A stretch of 64,000 nt of DNA from Sphingomonas sp. JUb134 (GCF_004341505.2 NZ_SLYP02000001.1:1375001-1439000), one strand, 5' to 3'; positions 1-9,379 are shown, numbered from the stretch's first letter. Notes: generated from the sequence alone by a model not told the origin. Numbers and translations: made by a program.

Positions 1-478
1 ACTGCCAGTTGGTCGGGCGGATCGGCGCGATGTGGAGCGGCATGTCGGCCTGGCGGGGGGTGCGGCCGCCCTTTCTGAGGTTGCACGGCGCGCAGGCGGT
101 GACGACATTCTCCCAGGTGGTGCGGCCGCCCTGGGCGCGCGGCACGACGTGGTCGAAGGTCAGGTCCTTGGGCGCGCCGCAGTACTGGCAGGCGAAGCGG
201 TCGCGCAGGAACAAGTTGAAGCGGGTGAAGGCGGGAAAGGCGGAGGGGCGGACATATTGCTTGAGCGCGATCACCGAAGGGAGCTTCAGCGAGGCGGTGG
301 GGCTGTGCACTTCGCGTTCGTAATGGGCGACGATGTCGACCCGATCGAGGAATACCGCCTTGATCGCGGTCTGCCAGGGCCACAGGCTCAAGGGATAGTA
401 GCTGAGCGGCGTATAGTCGGCGTTCAGCACAAGGGCCGGGCAACTGTCCGGATGGCGCATCAGATCGGGATGAAACAT
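1..478 (-). CDS. HNH endonuclease family protein (partial, C-terminus beyond window edge)
   Basis: The minus-strand reading starts at ATG 478-476 and stays open to base 1, giving about 159 residues with no stop. The N-terminal part (LVLNADYTPLSYYPLSLW, then KAVFLDRVDIV) is typical of small bacterial HNH proteins. The HNH core follows: a CQYCG knuckle, the DHVVPRARGG segment with the catalytic-type DH, WENVV, then the second knuckle CAPCN. The two CxxC pairs probably bind structural zinc. Family knowledge says such proteins are metal-dependent nucleases of unknown cellular role; nothing next to it suggests a phage or restriction context. It is divergent from gluQ, whose start lies about 95 bases away. 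Confidence 0.85.
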   Translation of the reverse strand, partial: MFHPDLMRHPDSCPALVLNADYTPLSYYPLSLWPWQTAIKAVFLDRVDIVAHYEREVHSPTASLKLPSVIALKQYVRPSAFPAFTRFNLFLRDRFACQYCGAPKDLTFDHVVPRAQGGRTTWENVVTACAPCNLRKGGRTPRQADMPLHIAPIRPTNWQ

Positions 479-574
479 GCGTTCCCCTCGCCCTCGTTCC
501 CGGCTGCCTATGACAGCGCGTGGTGACAAGGGCATGACAGCATGGGCCGCAAGGGCCGGTCAAGGGGGAGTTGC

Positions 575-1444
575 ATGATCCGCACCAGCCGCTTCGCGCC
601 GAGCCCCACGGGACGGCTGCACCTGGGACACGCCTGGTCGGCGGTGCAGGCGCATGCGCTGGCGCGGGCGAGCGACGGCCGCTTCCTGCTCCGCATCGAG
701 GACATCGATCAGGGCCGCAGCCGGCCCGAGCACGTCGAGGGGATCCTGGCGGACCTCGCCTGGCTTGGGCTCGAGCACGACGGGCCGGTGGCGTTCCAGT
801 CGCAGCGGATGCCGATCTACGCGGAGGCGCTCGACCGGCTGAAGGTGAAGGGGCTGGTCTACCCGTGTTTCTGCACCCGCGCCGACATCGCGCGCGAAGT
901 GGCGGCAAGCGCGTCCGCTCCCCACGGCAGCGACGGGCCGGTCTACCCGGGAACCTGCCGCGAGCTTGCGCCCGATGTCCGCGCCCGCCGGCTCGCCGTC
1001 GAGCCGCACGCGTGGCGGATCGACATGGCGCGCGCGGTCGCGGCCGCCGGGCCGCTCGAATGGCGCGATGCCCATGTCGGGGTGGTGCGCGCCGATCCGC
1101 AGGGCCAGGGCGATGTCGTGCTGGCCCGCAAGGACGCGGGCGTCAGCTATCACCTGGCGGTAACGGTGGACGACGCGGCACAAGGCGTCACCGACGTGGT
1201 GCGGGGCCGCGACCTGTTTGCGGCAACCCACGTCCACCGGCTGCTCCAGGCGCTGCTCGATCTGCCAACGCCCTTCTACCATCACCACCCGCTGCTGGTG
1301 GGAAGCGATGGCGAGCGGCTCGCCAAGCGGCATGGTGCGCCGACGCTGGAGTCGATGCGGCTGGCGGGCGTCGATGGGCGGGCCCTCGCAGGCGATCTGA
1401 GGGCGGGGCGCCTGCCGCTTGGCTTCGCGCTGGCAAGCGCCTAG
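575..1444 (+). CDS. gluQ: glutamyl-Q tRNA(Asp) synthetase
   Basis: 289-residue truncated glutamyl-tRNA synthetase paralog that attaches glutamate to the queuosine base of tRNA(Asp). Visible class I motifs are FAPSPTG followed by HLGH (the HIGH motif, residues 16-19) and LAKRHG near residue 255 (a degenerate KMSKS loop). The zinc site is present as CFC and, after an insertion, YPGTC. There is no anticodon-binding domain, which is what separates GluQ from GltX. An upstream in-frame ATG exists at 542, but ATG 575 has AGGGGGAG at 563-570 just ahead and starts the conserved IRTSRFAPSPTG segment, so I chose 575. The tgt gene and a queuosine-precursor transporter are elsewhere in the window. Confidence 0.93.
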   Translation: MIRTSRFAPSPTGRLHLGHAWSAVQAHALARASDGRFLLRIEDIDQGRSRPEHVEGILADLAWLGLEHDGPVAFQSQRMPIYAEALDRLKVKGLVYPCFCTRADIAREVAASASAPHGSDGPVYPGTCRELAPDVRARRLAVEPHAWRIDMARAVAAAGPLEWRDAHVGVVRADPQGQGDVVLARKDAGVSYHLAVTVDDAAQGVTDVVRGRDLFAATHVHRLLQALLDLPTPFYHHHPLLVGSDGERLAKRHGAPTLESMRLAGVDGRALAGDLRAGRLPLGFALASA

Positions 1445-1453
1445 GCTCCCCGC

Positions 1454-1681
1454 ATGAACACGTTTCTCGTCCTGCTCCTGGTCGCGGCGATGATCGCGAC
1501 GGTGGTTGCGCTGGTCCGTGGCGTGGTCACGTTCCTGAAGACCTCCGGCGAGGAGGCGCGCGGGCAGGGGCCGAGTGCGGCGAGCCTGAAGTCGAACAAG
1601 ATGATGCAGGCGCGGATCCTGTTCCAGGCGATCGCCATCCTGATCGTGGTACTGATCCTGTTCGCGGCGGGGCGCACCTGA
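1454..1681 (+). CDS. HIG1-domain-like small membrane protein
   Basis: 75 residues with two hydrophobic segments (about residues 2-28 and 53-71) separated by a short charged loop containing SLKSNKMMQARILFQ. The SNKMMQARILFQ stretch and two-helix layout match bacterial twin-transmembrane HIG1-domain proteins, related to mitochondrial proteins that associate with cytochrome oxidase. The function here is not shown by the sequence. Its stop codon TGA shares one base with the ATG of the adenosyltransferase (1681), so the two are translationally coupled. Confidence 0.8.
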   Translation: MNTFLVLLLVAAMIATVVALVRGVVTFLKTSGEEARGQGPSAASLKSNKMMQARILFQAIAILIVVLILFAAGRT

Positions 1682-2250
1682 TGGTCAAGCTCAACAAGAT
1701 CTACACGCGCACCGGCGACGACGGCACGAGCGGCCTGGCGGACGGTTCGCGGGTTGCGAAGTCCTCCTTGCGCATGACGGCGATCGGCGACGTGGACGAG
1801 GCGAACAGCGCCATCGGCGTCGCGCGCACGGCACTGGGGCAGGGCATCGTCGAGGAAGCGCTGGCGCGTATCCAGAACGACCTGTTCGACCTGGGCGCGG
1901 ACATCGCGACTCCGCTGGCGGAAGGGGAAGCGCCGGGCGCGGCGCTCCGCATCGTCGCCTCCCAGGTCACCCGCCTGGAGCAGGAGATCGATCGGCTGAA
2001 CGACGAGCTGAGCCCGCTCACCAGCTTCGTGCTGCCGGCAGGGGACGCGTCCGCGTCCGCCCTTCACCTGGCGCGCGCGATCGCCCGGCGCGCCGAGCGC
2101 AGCGCGGTTGCCGCCACGCAGGACGCGATGCTGAACCCGCTGGCGCTCGCCTATCTCAATCGCCTTTCCGATTATCTGTTCGTCGCCGCCCGCTGGGTGA
2201 ACCAAGCCGGGGCCGGAGACGTTCTCTGGGTTCCAGGGGCACAGCGATAG
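1681..2250 (+). CDS. PduO-type cob(I)alamin adenosyltransferase
   Basis: 189 residues. The N-terminus KIYTRTGDDGTSGLADGSR is the conserved ATP-binding P-loop-like segment of PduO-type ATP:cob(I)alamin adenosyltransferases. Further family marks are GDVDEANSAIG and the helical C-terminal LNRLSDYLFVAARWVN motif. The enzyme transfers the adenosyl group of ATP to cob(I)alamin to give coenzyme B12. The start overlaps the preceding stop as TGATG. Similar proteins are often named cobO in databases, but CobO/CobA proper is an unrelated fold, so I give no symbol. Confidence 0.92.
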   Translation: MVKLNKIYTRTGDDGTSGLADGSRVAKSSLRMTAIGDVDEANSAIGVARTALGQGIVEEALARIQNDLFDLGADIATPLAEGEAPGAALRIVASQVTRLEQEIDRLNDELSPLTSFVLPAGDASASALHLARAIARRAERSAVAATQDAMLNPLALAYLNRLSDYLFVAARWVNQAGAGDVLWVPGAQR

Positions 2251-2265
2251 GCGAAACGGCGGGCG

Positions 2266-3534
2266 ATGCAGGACATTCAGTACGAGCCTGCGTCTCCCCC
2301 GCTCCAGCGTCGGTTCGCCGGGGTGCGCGCCTTGAGCGAGGCGCTGGTCGCGCCGCTCTCGGATGCCGACGCCAGCGTCCAGTCGATGCCCGACGCGTCG
2401 CCCGCCAAATGGCATCTGGCGCACACCAGCTGGTTCTTCGAAACCTTCGTGCTGCGGGACCATGTGCCGGGCTACACGCTGCACGATCCGCGCTTCCCCT
2501 TCCTGTTCAACAGCTATTACGAGGCAGAGGGGAAGCGGCACGCCCGCGCTCGCCGCGGCATGGTGACGCGCCCGACGCTCGCGGAGGTGCTCGCCTATCG
2601 CCGCGCGGTAACCGAGGCCGTGCTGGCAAACTGGGCGCGCCTGCCGCCGCACGCCGTGGAGCTGGTCGAGCTCGGTTGTCACCACGAACAGCAGCACCAG
2701 GAACTGCTGCTCACCGACATCCTGCACCTTTTTTCCGAGAACCCGATCGAGCCGGCGCTGTGGCCTGCGCCACGCAAGCAGCCGGTCACAGTCCCGCCGC
2801 CGATCGGCTGGATCGAGCATGCGGGCGGTATTGCCGAGGTGGGGCATGGCGGCCAGGACTTCGCCTTCGATTGCGAGGGGCCGCGCCACCGGGTGCTGCT
2901 GCACCCCCATGCGATCGCCGACCGGACCGTCACCAATGGCGAGTGGACGGCCTTCATCGCCGATGGCGGCTATCGCGAGCCGCGCCACTGGCTGTCGGAC
3001 GGCTGGGCCTGGGTGCAGCGCGAGGGGATCACGGCGCCGCTTTACTGGGCGGAAGGCGAGGGCGGCGGCTGGACCCGCTTCGGGCTGGATGGACGGCGCC
3101 CGCTGGATCCTGCCGCCCCGGTCACGCATGTCAGCTTCTTTGAAGCGGATGCATATGCCAGCTGGGTGGGCGCACGCCTGCCGACCGAGCAGGAGTGGGA
3201 AGCGGCAGCCGCGGGTGAGGATGCCTGTGGCGGCAACCAGCTGGACGGGGCCGGGCCGGTCGAGCCGCGCCCGGCTGCGGCCGCCCCCGCCTTCTTCGGC
3301 GACGTCTGGGAGTGGACCGGCAGCGCCTACCGTCCCTATCCGGGGTTTCAGGCGGCCGAGGGGGCGGTCGGCGAGTACAACGGCAAGTTCATGAGCGGCC
3401 AGTTCGTGCTGCGCGGAGGCTCCTGCGCCACTCCGCGCGGACACCTGCGGGCGAGCTACCGCAACTTCTTCTACCCGCACCAGCGCTGGCAGTTCACCGG
3501 CGTACGGCTCGCGAAGGACCTTGGATCCCCCTGA
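2266..3534 (+). CDS. egtB: ergothioneine biosynthesis sulfoxide synthase EgtB
   Basis: 422 residues with the EgtB layout: an N-terminal DinB-like four-helix part (about 20-170) and a C-terminal formylglycine-generating-enzyme/sulfatase-modifying fold (about 180-415). Candidate iron ligands are His53 (LAHTSWFFE) and His140/His144 in the H-x3-H-x-E pattern of CHHEQQHQE. The C-terminal fold shows [33 protein letters not shown] and [10 protein letters not shown]. EgtB is a non-haem iron enzyme joining a sulfur donor to trimethylhistidine in an O2-dependent step. It is followed with a TGATG overlap by egtD, which supplies its substrate. No egtA, egtC or egtE lies in the window. Confidence 0.93.
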   Translation: MQDIQYEPASPPLQRRFAGVRALSEALVAPLSDADASVQSMPDASPAKWHLAHTSWFFETFVLRDHVPGYTLHDPRFPFLFNSYYEAEGKRHARARRGMVTRPTLAEVLAYRRAVTEAVLANWARLPPHAVELVELGCHHEQQHQELLLTDILHLFSENPIEPALWPAPRKQPVTVPPPIGWIEHAGGIAEVGHGGQDFAFDCEGPRHRVLLHPHAIADRTVTNGEWTAFIADGGYREPRHWLSDGWAWVQREGITAPLYWAEGEGGGWTRFGLDGRRPLDPAAPVTHVSFFEADAYASWVGARLPTEQEWEAAAAGEDACGGNQLDGAGPVEPRPAAAAPAFFGDVWEWTGSAYRPYPGFQAAEGAVGEYNGKFMSGQFVLRGGSCATPRGHLRASYRNFFYPHQRWQFTGVRLAKDLGSP

Positions 3535-4505
3535 TGCCAGGACACCACGCAGCCGCGCCTGCCGCCGTCGACCCGCGCTTCCGCGCCGACGTGCTCGCCG
3601 GCCTTGCCATGCGCCCGCGCGCAATTCCGGCGCGCTGGTTCTACGACCGCCGTGGATCGGAGCTGTTCGAGGAGATCACCCGACTGCCGGAATACTACCC
3701 GACCCGGACCGAAACCGCGCTGCTCCACCGGGCGGTGCCGGAGGTCGCGGCGCTGTGCCGGGCGGGCCGTGCGGTGGTGGAGTTCGGATCGGGCTCCTCC
3801 GCCAAGACGCCGATCCTGCTGGGGGGCATCGCCCCCGCGGCCTATGTGCCGATCGACATCTCGGGCGACTTCCTCCGCGACTCCGCCGCCGAGCTGCAGC
3901 AGGCATTCCCGACCCTGCCGGTCCTGCCGCTGGAGGCGGACTTCCTCCGTCCCGTGACGCTGCCCGGCGCCGTCGAGGGCAAGCCCAAGCTCGGCTTCTT
4001 TCCCGGCTCCACCATCGGCAACATGGAGCCTTATGCCGCGGTGGACCTGCTGCGGGCGATGCGCGGATCGCTGGGGGAGGGCGCGCAGCTGCTGATCGGG
4101 ATCGACCGGGTGAAGCCGGAGGCGGTGCTGGTTCCCGCCTATGACGACGCCCAGGGCGTCACCGCCGCCTTCAACTGCAACCTGCTCGAACGAATCAACC
4201 GGGAGCTGGAGGGGACGATCCCGGTCGCGCACTTCGTCCACCGGGCGATCTGGAACGACGCCGCCTCCCGCATCGAGATGCATCTGGAAGCGACGCGCGA
4301 CCTGCGCTTCACCGTCGCTGGCCAATCCTTCGAGATCGGCGCGGGCGAGACGATCCACACCGAGAACAGCCACAAATATGGGGAGCGCGGTGCCCGCGTG
4401 CTGCTGCGCGCCGGAGGCTGGACCCCGATCGGCGAATGGTCCGACGAGCAGGGCTGGTTCGCGCTGATCCTGGCGGAGGCGCAGCCCTTCGCGGCCGCGC
4501 CCTAG
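3534..4505 (+). CDS. egtD: L-histidine N-alpha-methyltransferase EgtD
   Basis: 323 residues, the usual length for EgtD. It methylates histidine three times with S-adenosylmethionine to give hercynine, the first step of ergothioneine synthesis. Recognisable parts are [20 protein letters not shown] near the N-terminus, the SAM-binding [26 protein letters not shown], and the C-terminal ENSHKY segment. An open frame runs further upstream inside egtB, but the ATG at 3534 overlaps the egtB stop (TGATG) and begins about 40 residues before the conserved core, so this start is preferred. Coupled translation fits a shared pathway. Confidence 0.94.
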   Translation: MPGHHAAAPAAVDPRFRADVLAGLAMRPRAIPARWFYDRRGSELFEEITRLPEYYPTRTETALLHRAVPEVAALCRAGRAVVEFGSGSSAKTPILLGGIAPAAYVPIDISGDFLRDSAAELQQAFPTLPVLPLEADFLRPVTLPGAVEGKPKLGFFPGSTIGNMEPYAAVDLLRAMRGSLGEGAQLLIGIDRVKPEAVLVPAYDDAQGVTAAFNCNLLERINRELEGTIPVAHFVHRAIWNDAASRIEMHLEATRDLRFTVAGQSFEIGAGETIHTENSHKYGERGARVLLRAGGWTPIGEWSDEQGWFALILAEAQPFAAAP

Positions 4506-4509
4506 CGCC

Positions 4510-5610
4510 TCAGCGCACGACCCGGGCGCGCCACGTCGGCAGGTACACCTTGCTGCCGCGGCACTCGGGCATCTCCTCCTGGCGGGAGAGGCGGAAGCGG
4601 GTGCCGTCCCAGACGAACTCCTGGCGGATGCCGCAGTCGCCGAGCCCACGGCCCCGCGCGAAGCTGGTGAGCACCTCATTCTCGAAACTGCCGTCGACGA
4701 CGTTCTGGATCGGCGAACCGTCTTCGGACATGCCCGAGGGTGCGTCGAACTGCGCCGGCGTGTGCTTGCCGTCGCGCACGGTGAACACCGCCATCATCAG
4801 ATTATAGGCGCCCGACGAGCAGGGGAGCAGGACGAGGGTGCGGTCGCCGAGCGGCTTGGCCTGCGGCGGGCCGAGGTCGCGATCGGTTTCGCATCCCGCC
4901 TCGCGCTTCATGGCAGCGACGCGGGCGGGATCGAGCAGTGCGGCTTCCCCGCGTACCGGCACGGCCCGGATCACCGGAAGTGCGGGGGCGGTGGCCGTAT
5001 CTGCCTTGCTCCCGCGGGCGACCAGTGCGCCGCTGGTGCCGGCGCGTCCCTGCCGTTCGTCGATCCAGCGAAGGGCGGCGGCGGCGCCCGCCAGGCTCAC
5101 CGTGCCGATCGCCTTGCCCGTATCGTCCGAGACAGCGAGCCGCCGTCCGTTGCCGAGCGCGGCGGCGATCCGTTCCGCATCGGTGCCGTCGAACTGCACC
5201 GCGCCATCGGCTGCCGTGCCGCCCTTGGCGAGTTGCTTCCCGTCTACGGAGATGGTGAGCGGCGGCAGGCGTTCCTCCTGTCCCGTGACATGCACCTCGG
5301 GCACCGCTCCCGGTCCCGCGGCACGGTCGAGGGTCAGCATCAGCGTCGGCTGGATCTCGTCTTCCGGCGCAAGCGCCACGGCCCGGCACGCAAGCCCATT
5401 GTCGCAGCCGACGATCCAGTCCCGGAACGTCTTGGTCTCGGCAGGCTTCGGGGAAGCGTGACTGTCCGCATCCGCCTGCTGCGGTGTCTGGGCAAGGGGC
5501 TGGGGCGCAGCGGCGGTCTGGCCCGGCTGGGCGTTGGCAGGCGCGGAATCGTTGCCGCAGCCGGCGAGAGGCAGGAGGAAAAGGCAGGCGAGCAGGGAGA
5601 GGCGGTGCAT
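4510..5610 (-). CDS. DUF1176 domain lipoprotein
   Basis: 366 residues. The N-terminus [18 protein letters not shown] is a signal peptide with an LAGC lipobox, so the mature protein should be anchored through the cysteine. A Pro/Gln/Ala-rich linker follows (about 20-60). The globular part has paired cysteines ([52 protein letters not shown]), which fits DUF1176 periplasmic proteins. Function is unknown. It faces egtD tail to tail with only 4 bases between stops. Confidence 0.85.
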   Translation of the reverse strand: MHRLSLLACLFLLPLAGCGNDSAPANAQPGQTAAAPQPLAQTPQQADADSHASPKPAETKTFRDWIVGCDNGLACRAVALAPEDEIQPTLMLTLDRAAGPGAVPEVHVTGQEERLPPLTISVDGKQLAKGGTAADGAVQFDGTDAERIAAALGNGRRLAVSDDTGKAIGTVSLAGAAAALRWIDERQGRAGTSGALVARGSKADTATAPALPVIRAVPVRGEAALLDPARVAAMKREAGCETDRDLGPPQAKPLGDRTLVLLPCSSGAYNLMMAVFTVRDGKHTPAQFDAPSGMSEDGSPIQNVVDGSFENEVLTSFARGRGLGDCGIRQEFVWDGTRFRLSRQEEMPECRGSKVYLPTWRARVVR

Positions 5611-5682
5611 GGGGCGACACTATCGCGCTGTGCCGGCCGTCGAAACCCGCTATTGCCGCCGTCAAAGACAGGAGGATGGATG

Positions 5683-6552
5683 ATGCAGGCAGTCGGAGTG
5701 ATCGGCGCAGGGCAGATGGGGGCGGGGATCGCCCAGGTGGCGGCGCAAGCCGGCTACCGCGTGCTGCTGTCGGACGTGTCGGTCGAGCGCGCCGAAGCAG
5801 GCAAGGCGGGGATCGCCAGGCAGCTTGCCCGCGCCGTGGAAAAGGAAAAGATCACCGCCGACGACCGCGATGCGGCGCTCGGGCGCATCGAAGCGGTAGG
5901 CGACGTCGCCGCCATGGCACCCTGCGACCTGGTCATCGAGGCGGCCACCGAGCGTGAGGCGATCAAGCGCGCGATCTTTGCCGAGGTGGGCAAGGTGCTG
6001 GGTCCCGACGCGATCCTGGCGAGCAACACCTCGTCGATCCCGATCACCCGCCTGGCGCAGGCGTCGCCCGATCCCGCCCGCTTCATGGGCGTGCACTTCT
6101 TCAATCCCGTGCCGGTCATGGGGCTGATCGAATTGATCCGCGGGCTCGCGACCTCGGACGAGACGGTGTCGCGCGTGGAGGCGTTCGGCCAGTCGCTCGG
6201 CAAGCGGATCGTGCATGCGAACGACGCGCCCGGCTTCATCGTCAATCGCGTGCTGATGCCGATGCTGAACGAGGCCTGCTTTGCGCTCGGTGAGGGCGTG
6301 GCGACGATCCCGGACATCGACGCCGCCTGCCAGCTGGGGCTCAACCACCCGATGGGGCCGTTCACGCTCGCCGACTTCATCGGGCTGGACACCTGCCTGG
6401 AGATCACCCGTGTGCTGTTCGAGGGGACGGGCGACCCCAAGTTCCGGCCGGCACCGCTGCTGGTGAAGTATGTCGAAGCCGGCTGGTACGGCCGCAAGAC
6501 CAAGCGCGGCTTCTATGACTACACGGGCGCGGAGCCGGTGCCGACGCGGTAG
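5683..6552 (+). CDS. 3-hydroxybutyryl-CoA / 3-hydroxyacyl-CoA dehydrogenase
   Basis: 289 residues, the normal length for a single-function 3-hydroxyacyl-CoA dehydrogenase. The Rossmann motif [14 protein letters not shown] is at the N-terminus. The catalytic region shows SNTSSIPIT, then the catalytic-type His in [16 protein letters not shown], and [14 protein letters not shown]. The C-terminal domain has [18 protein letters not shown]. It oxidises 3-hydroxyacyl-CoA with NAD, in short-chain fatty acid or polyhydroxybutyrate metabolism. GGAGG at 5671-5675 sits 7 bases before ATG 5683 and only 4 before ATG 5680, so the second ATG is slightly favoured. Confidence 0.93.
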   Translation: MQAVGVIGAGQMGAGIAQVAAQAGYRVLLSDVSVERAEAGKAGIARQLARAVEKEKITADDRDAALGRIEAVGDVAAMAPCDLVIEAATEREAIKRAIFAEVGKVLGPDAILASNTSSIPITRLAQASPDPARFMGVHFFNPVPVMGLIELIRGLATSDETVSRVEAFGQSLGKRIVHANDAPGFIVNRVLMPMLNEACFALGEGVATIPDIDAACQLGLNHPMGPFTLADFIGLDTCLEITRVLFEGTGDPKFRPAPLLVKYVEAGWYGRKTKRGFYDYTGAEPVPTR

Positions 6553-6607
6553 GCGACTGGCGGGGTGAGGCTTCTGCTGGGCTGCCAACGCCACCCCAGC
6601 ACTCCGT

Positions 6608-6691
6608 ATCCCCGCGCAGGCGGGGATCCAGGGCCAAGCAGAGCAACGGCGGGCAGTCCCTGGAACCCCAGGCTCCCGCTTCCGCGGGAGC
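6608..6691. repeat. paired GC-hairpin repeat, copy A (REP/BIME-like)
   Basis: Two compact perfect hairpins frame a 44-base core: ATCCCCGC-GCAG-GCGGGGAT (6608-6627) and GCTCCCGC-TTCC-GCGGGAGC (6672-6691). The core has AGGGCCAAGCAGA and TGGAACCCCAG. Copy C (38019-38100) matches on the opposite strand, including its core. It lies in the 275-base spacer between the dehydrogenase and otsB, which contains no gene. Such paired hairpins resemble REP/BIME elements; they could stabilise or end transcripts. Confidence 0.75.
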
Positions 6692-6827
6692 ACGGAAAGG
6701 GAGCGCGAGGCGGATTACGCCTGGCCCCCCCCAGTGGTCGAGCGCATGCGGGGGCGCTAAAGGTCGTTTCCGGGACGAAATGATCGGCTGCGCGAAACGA
6801 ATGCGCGGCTGTGGGGTTAGGAGAGGC

Positions 6828-7583
6828 ATGCAAGTTTCGTCGGCGTCCGCGGCTCTGGTCGAGCCTCCATTTTCCCTGCTTCATGATGCAAGCCTGTTCC
6901 TGGATTTCGACGGGACGCTGGTGGAACTGGCCCAGCGGCCGGACGGCGTGTCCGTCGACGAGGCGCTCCACACGCTGCTGCAACGCCTGGGCGAGCGGCT
7001 CGACGGGCGCGTGGCGATCGTCAGCGGGCGCTCGATCGCGCAGATCGACGACTTTCTCGGTCGTTCGCTCGGGCGGATCGCGGTCGTGGGCAGCCATGGC
7101 GCGGAGATCCGCCGCGCCGGCGGCGCGATCGTCCGGCCGGAGCGCCCTGCGGCACTGGAGACCGCCGAGGCTGCGTTCACGGAGCGGTTCGGGAACCGCC
7201 CCGGCGTCGTCATCGAGGTGAAGTCGCTGGGCGTCGCCATCCACTACCGCATGGCGCCCGAAGTCGAGGCGGAGGCCCAGGCGCTGGTGGAGGCCTTCGC
7301 CCGGCACGAGGGGCTGGAGGTGCAGCACGGGAAAATGATGGCCGAGCTGCGCATGGCCGGCCATGACAAGGGCACCGCGATCGCCGCGCTGCTGGAGGAT
7401 GCGCCGTTCCTTGGCCATGCGCCGATCTTCGTCGGCGACGACCTGACCGACGAGCCCGGCTTCGTGTTGTGTGCCCGTCATGGGGGTGCCGGCATCCTGA
7501 TCGGCAGCCCGCGCGATACCGCGGCCCGGTTCCGGCTCGAGGACGTGTGGAGTCTGCGCCGCTGGCTGGAGGTGGCGGCTTGA
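6828..7583 (+). CDS. otsB: trehalose-6-phosphate phosphatase
   Basis: 251 residues of the HAD superfamily. The nucleophile motif LFLDFDGTLVEL is near residue 25, motif II is VAIVSGRS, and motif IV is PIFVGDDLTDEPGF. VVGSHGAEIR and MMAELR are typical of OtsB. It removes phosphate from trehalose 6-phosphate in the cytoplasm. ATG 6828 follows AGGAGAGG (6819-6826); the in-frame ATG at 6780 lacks such a site. The TGA stop overlaps the TTG start of the GH15 gene, so otsB, GH15 and otsA form a coupled cluster. Confidence 0.95.
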   Translation: MQVSSASAALVEPPFSLLHDASLFLDFDGTLVELAQRPDGVSVDEALHTLLQRLGERLDGRVAIVSGRSIAQIDDFLGRSLGRIAVVGSHGAEIRRAGGAIVRPERPAALETAEAAFTERFGNRPGVVIEVKSLGVAIHYRMAPEVEAEAQALVEAFARHEGLEVQHGKMMAELRMAGHDKGTAIAALLEDAPFLGHAPIFVGDDLTDEPGFVLCARHGGAGILIGSPRDTAARFRLEDVWSLRRWLEVAA

Positions 7584-9379
7584 CGGCGACGCTCGACCTC
7601 TGGCCGATCGGCAACTGCCAGGTGTCCGCGCTGGTCGATCGGGCCGGCCGCTTCGTCTGGGGATGCGTCCCGCGTGTCGACGGCGAACCGACCTTCTGCT
7701 CGCTGCTCGACGACCGGCCCCGGGGTGGCGAGGAGGGGTCGAGCGGCTTCTGGGACATCGACCTCGAAGGCTGCGTCGAGACCCGCCAGTCCTACGTCCG
7801 CAACACCCCGGTGCTGATCACCCGGCACAGCGACGCCGACGGCAACGCCATCGAGGTGGTCGACTTCGCACCGCGCTTTCGCCGCAACGGGCGCATGTAT
7901 CGGCCGGTGGCCTTCTGCCGCATCGTCCGGCCGGTGGCGGGATCGCCGCGGGTGCGCGTGCGGCTGCGCCCGGCGCGCGACTGGGGTGCGCAATCACCCG
8001 AGCGGACGCGGGGCAGCAACCATATCCGCTACCTGCTGAACGACATGACGTTGCGGCTGTCGAGCAACGCGCCGATCGGCTGGATCGAGGAGGAGCGCCT
8101 GTTCCGGGTAGAGCGCCCGCTCTATTTCTTCCTGGGGCCGGACGAGAGCTTCGCGGCCGCGATCCCGACCGCGATCGATGCGATGCTCGACCGGACGGTG
8201 CGCGAATGGCGACACTGGGTGCGGGATCTCGCCACGCCGGCGGAGTGGCAGGACGCCGTGATCCGCGCGGCGATCACGCTGAAGCTGTGCCAGCACGAGG
8301 AGACCGGCGCCATCGTCGCGGCGCTCACCACCTCCATCCCCGAGCATGCGGGGTCGCAGCGCAACTGGGATTACCGCTTCTGCTGGATCCGCGATGCCTA
8401 TTACACGGTGCAGGCGCTCAACCGCCTGGGCGCGCTCGACGTCCTGGAAGGCTATCTCGAATATCTGCGCAACATCGTCGACAACGCCAAGGGCGGGCAC
8501 ATCCAGCCGCTCTATGGTGTGGGTGGCGAGGCGCAGCTTCCCGAGCGCATCGCGGAGAGTCTCCCCGGCTATCGCGGCATGGGTCCGGTGCGCGTCGGCA
8601 ACCAGGCCTATGAGCAGGTCCAGCACGACGCCTATGGGCAGATCGTGCTGTCGAACGCCCAGGCCTTTTTCGACCAGCGGCTGTTCCGGATCGCCGGGCA
8701 GGGCGACTTCGAGGCGCTGGAGCCGGTAGGCGAGCGCGCCTGGGAGGCGTTCGACAAGCCCGACGCGGGGCTGTGGGAACTGCGCACGCGCAGCCACGTG
8801 CACACCTATTCGGCCGCGATGTGCTGGGCGGCATGCGACCGGCTGGCAAGCGTGGCGAAGCACCTGGGGCTCGCGGATCGTGCCGCCTTCTGGCGCGACC
8901 GTGCGGACACGATGCGGCAGCGCATCGAGCAGGCGGCGTGGCGGCCGGACACGAAGCGCATGTCGGCGACCTTCAGCGGCGACGATCTGGACGCGAGCCT
9001 GATCCAGCTGCTCGACCTGCGCTTCGTCGCGCCCGACGACCCGCGCTTCCGCGGCACGCTGGAGGCGGTGGAGGCGGGGCTCCGGCGCGGATCGCACATG
9101 CTGCGCTATGCGACCGAAGATGATTTCGGCCTGCCGCATACCGCCTTCAACGTCTGCACCTTCTGGCTCATCGAGGCATTGCACGCGACGGGGCGTGTCG
9201 AGGACGCGCGCGTCCTGCTGGAGGAGATGATCGAGCGGCGGACGCCGGCAGGACTTCTTTCGGAGGATATCGATCCAAGCACCGGGGAGCTGTGGGGCAA
9301 TTACCCCCAGACCTATTCGCTGGTGGGGCTGATCAATTCGGCGATGCTGCTCAGCAAGCCGTGGACGGAGGTACGATGA
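7580..9379 (+). CDS. glycoside hydrolase family 15 protein (trehalase/glucoamylase-like)
   Basis: 599 residues. The N-terminal beta-rich part begins DLWPIGNCQVSALVD. The (alpha/alpha)6 part carries GSQRNWDYRFCWIRDAYYT and, near the end, EDIDPSTGELWGNYPQTYS, both hallmark GH15 segments. GH15 enzymes cleave alpha-linked glucose; several bacterial members next to trehalose genes are trehalases, but substrate cannot be read here. I start it at TTG 7580: GGAGG at 7568-7572 is 7 bases ahead and the codon overlaps the otsB stop. The stop overlaps the otsA ATG (ATGA). Position between the synthetic otsB and otsA genes suggests a role in trehalose turnover. Confidence 0.9.
   Translation: MTATLDLWPIGNCQVSALVDRAGRFVWGCVPRVDGEPTFCSLLDDRPRGGEEGSSGFWDIDLEGCVETRQSYVRNTPVLITRHSDADGNAIEVVDFAPRFRRNGRMYRPVAFCRIVRPVAGSPRVRVRLRPARDWGAQSPERTRGSNHIRYLLNDMTLRLSSNAPIGWIEEERLFRVERPLYFFLGPDESFAAAIPTAIDAMLDRTVREWRHWVRDLATPAEWQDAVIRAAITLKLCQHEETGAIVAALTTSIPEHAGSQRNWDYRFCWIRDAYYTVQALNRLGALDVLEGYLEYLRNIVDNAKGGHIQPLYGVGGEAQLPERIAESLPGYRGMGPVRVGNQAYEQVQHDAYGQIVLSNAQAFFDQRLFRIAGQGDFEALEPVGERAWEAFDKPDAGLWELRTRSHVHTYSAAMCWAACDRLASVAKHLGLADRAAFWRDRADTMRQRIEQAAWRPDTKRMSATFSGDDLDASLIQLLDLRFVAPDDPRFRGTLEAVEAGLRRGSHMLRYATEDDFGLPHTAFNVCTFWLIEALHATGRVEDARVLLEEMIERRTPAGLLSEDIDPSTGELWGNYPQTYSLVGLINSAMLLSKPWTEVR

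Noticed and set aside
1..478. HNH gene as sign of a prophage or defence island
   Set aside because: The neighbours are housekeeping genes and no terminase, capsid, integrase or methylase gene is visible.
1441..3624. 727-codon open frame on the minus strand
   Set aside because: It lies antisense to the adenosyltransferase and egtB genes, and its translation is Arg/Gly/Ala-rich with no family pattern. High GC makes such shadow frames common.
6608..6691. CRISPR-like spaced repeats
   Set aside because: Only two hairpins per locus, spacers are shared between loci, and no cas gene is near; these are dispersed hairpin elements.
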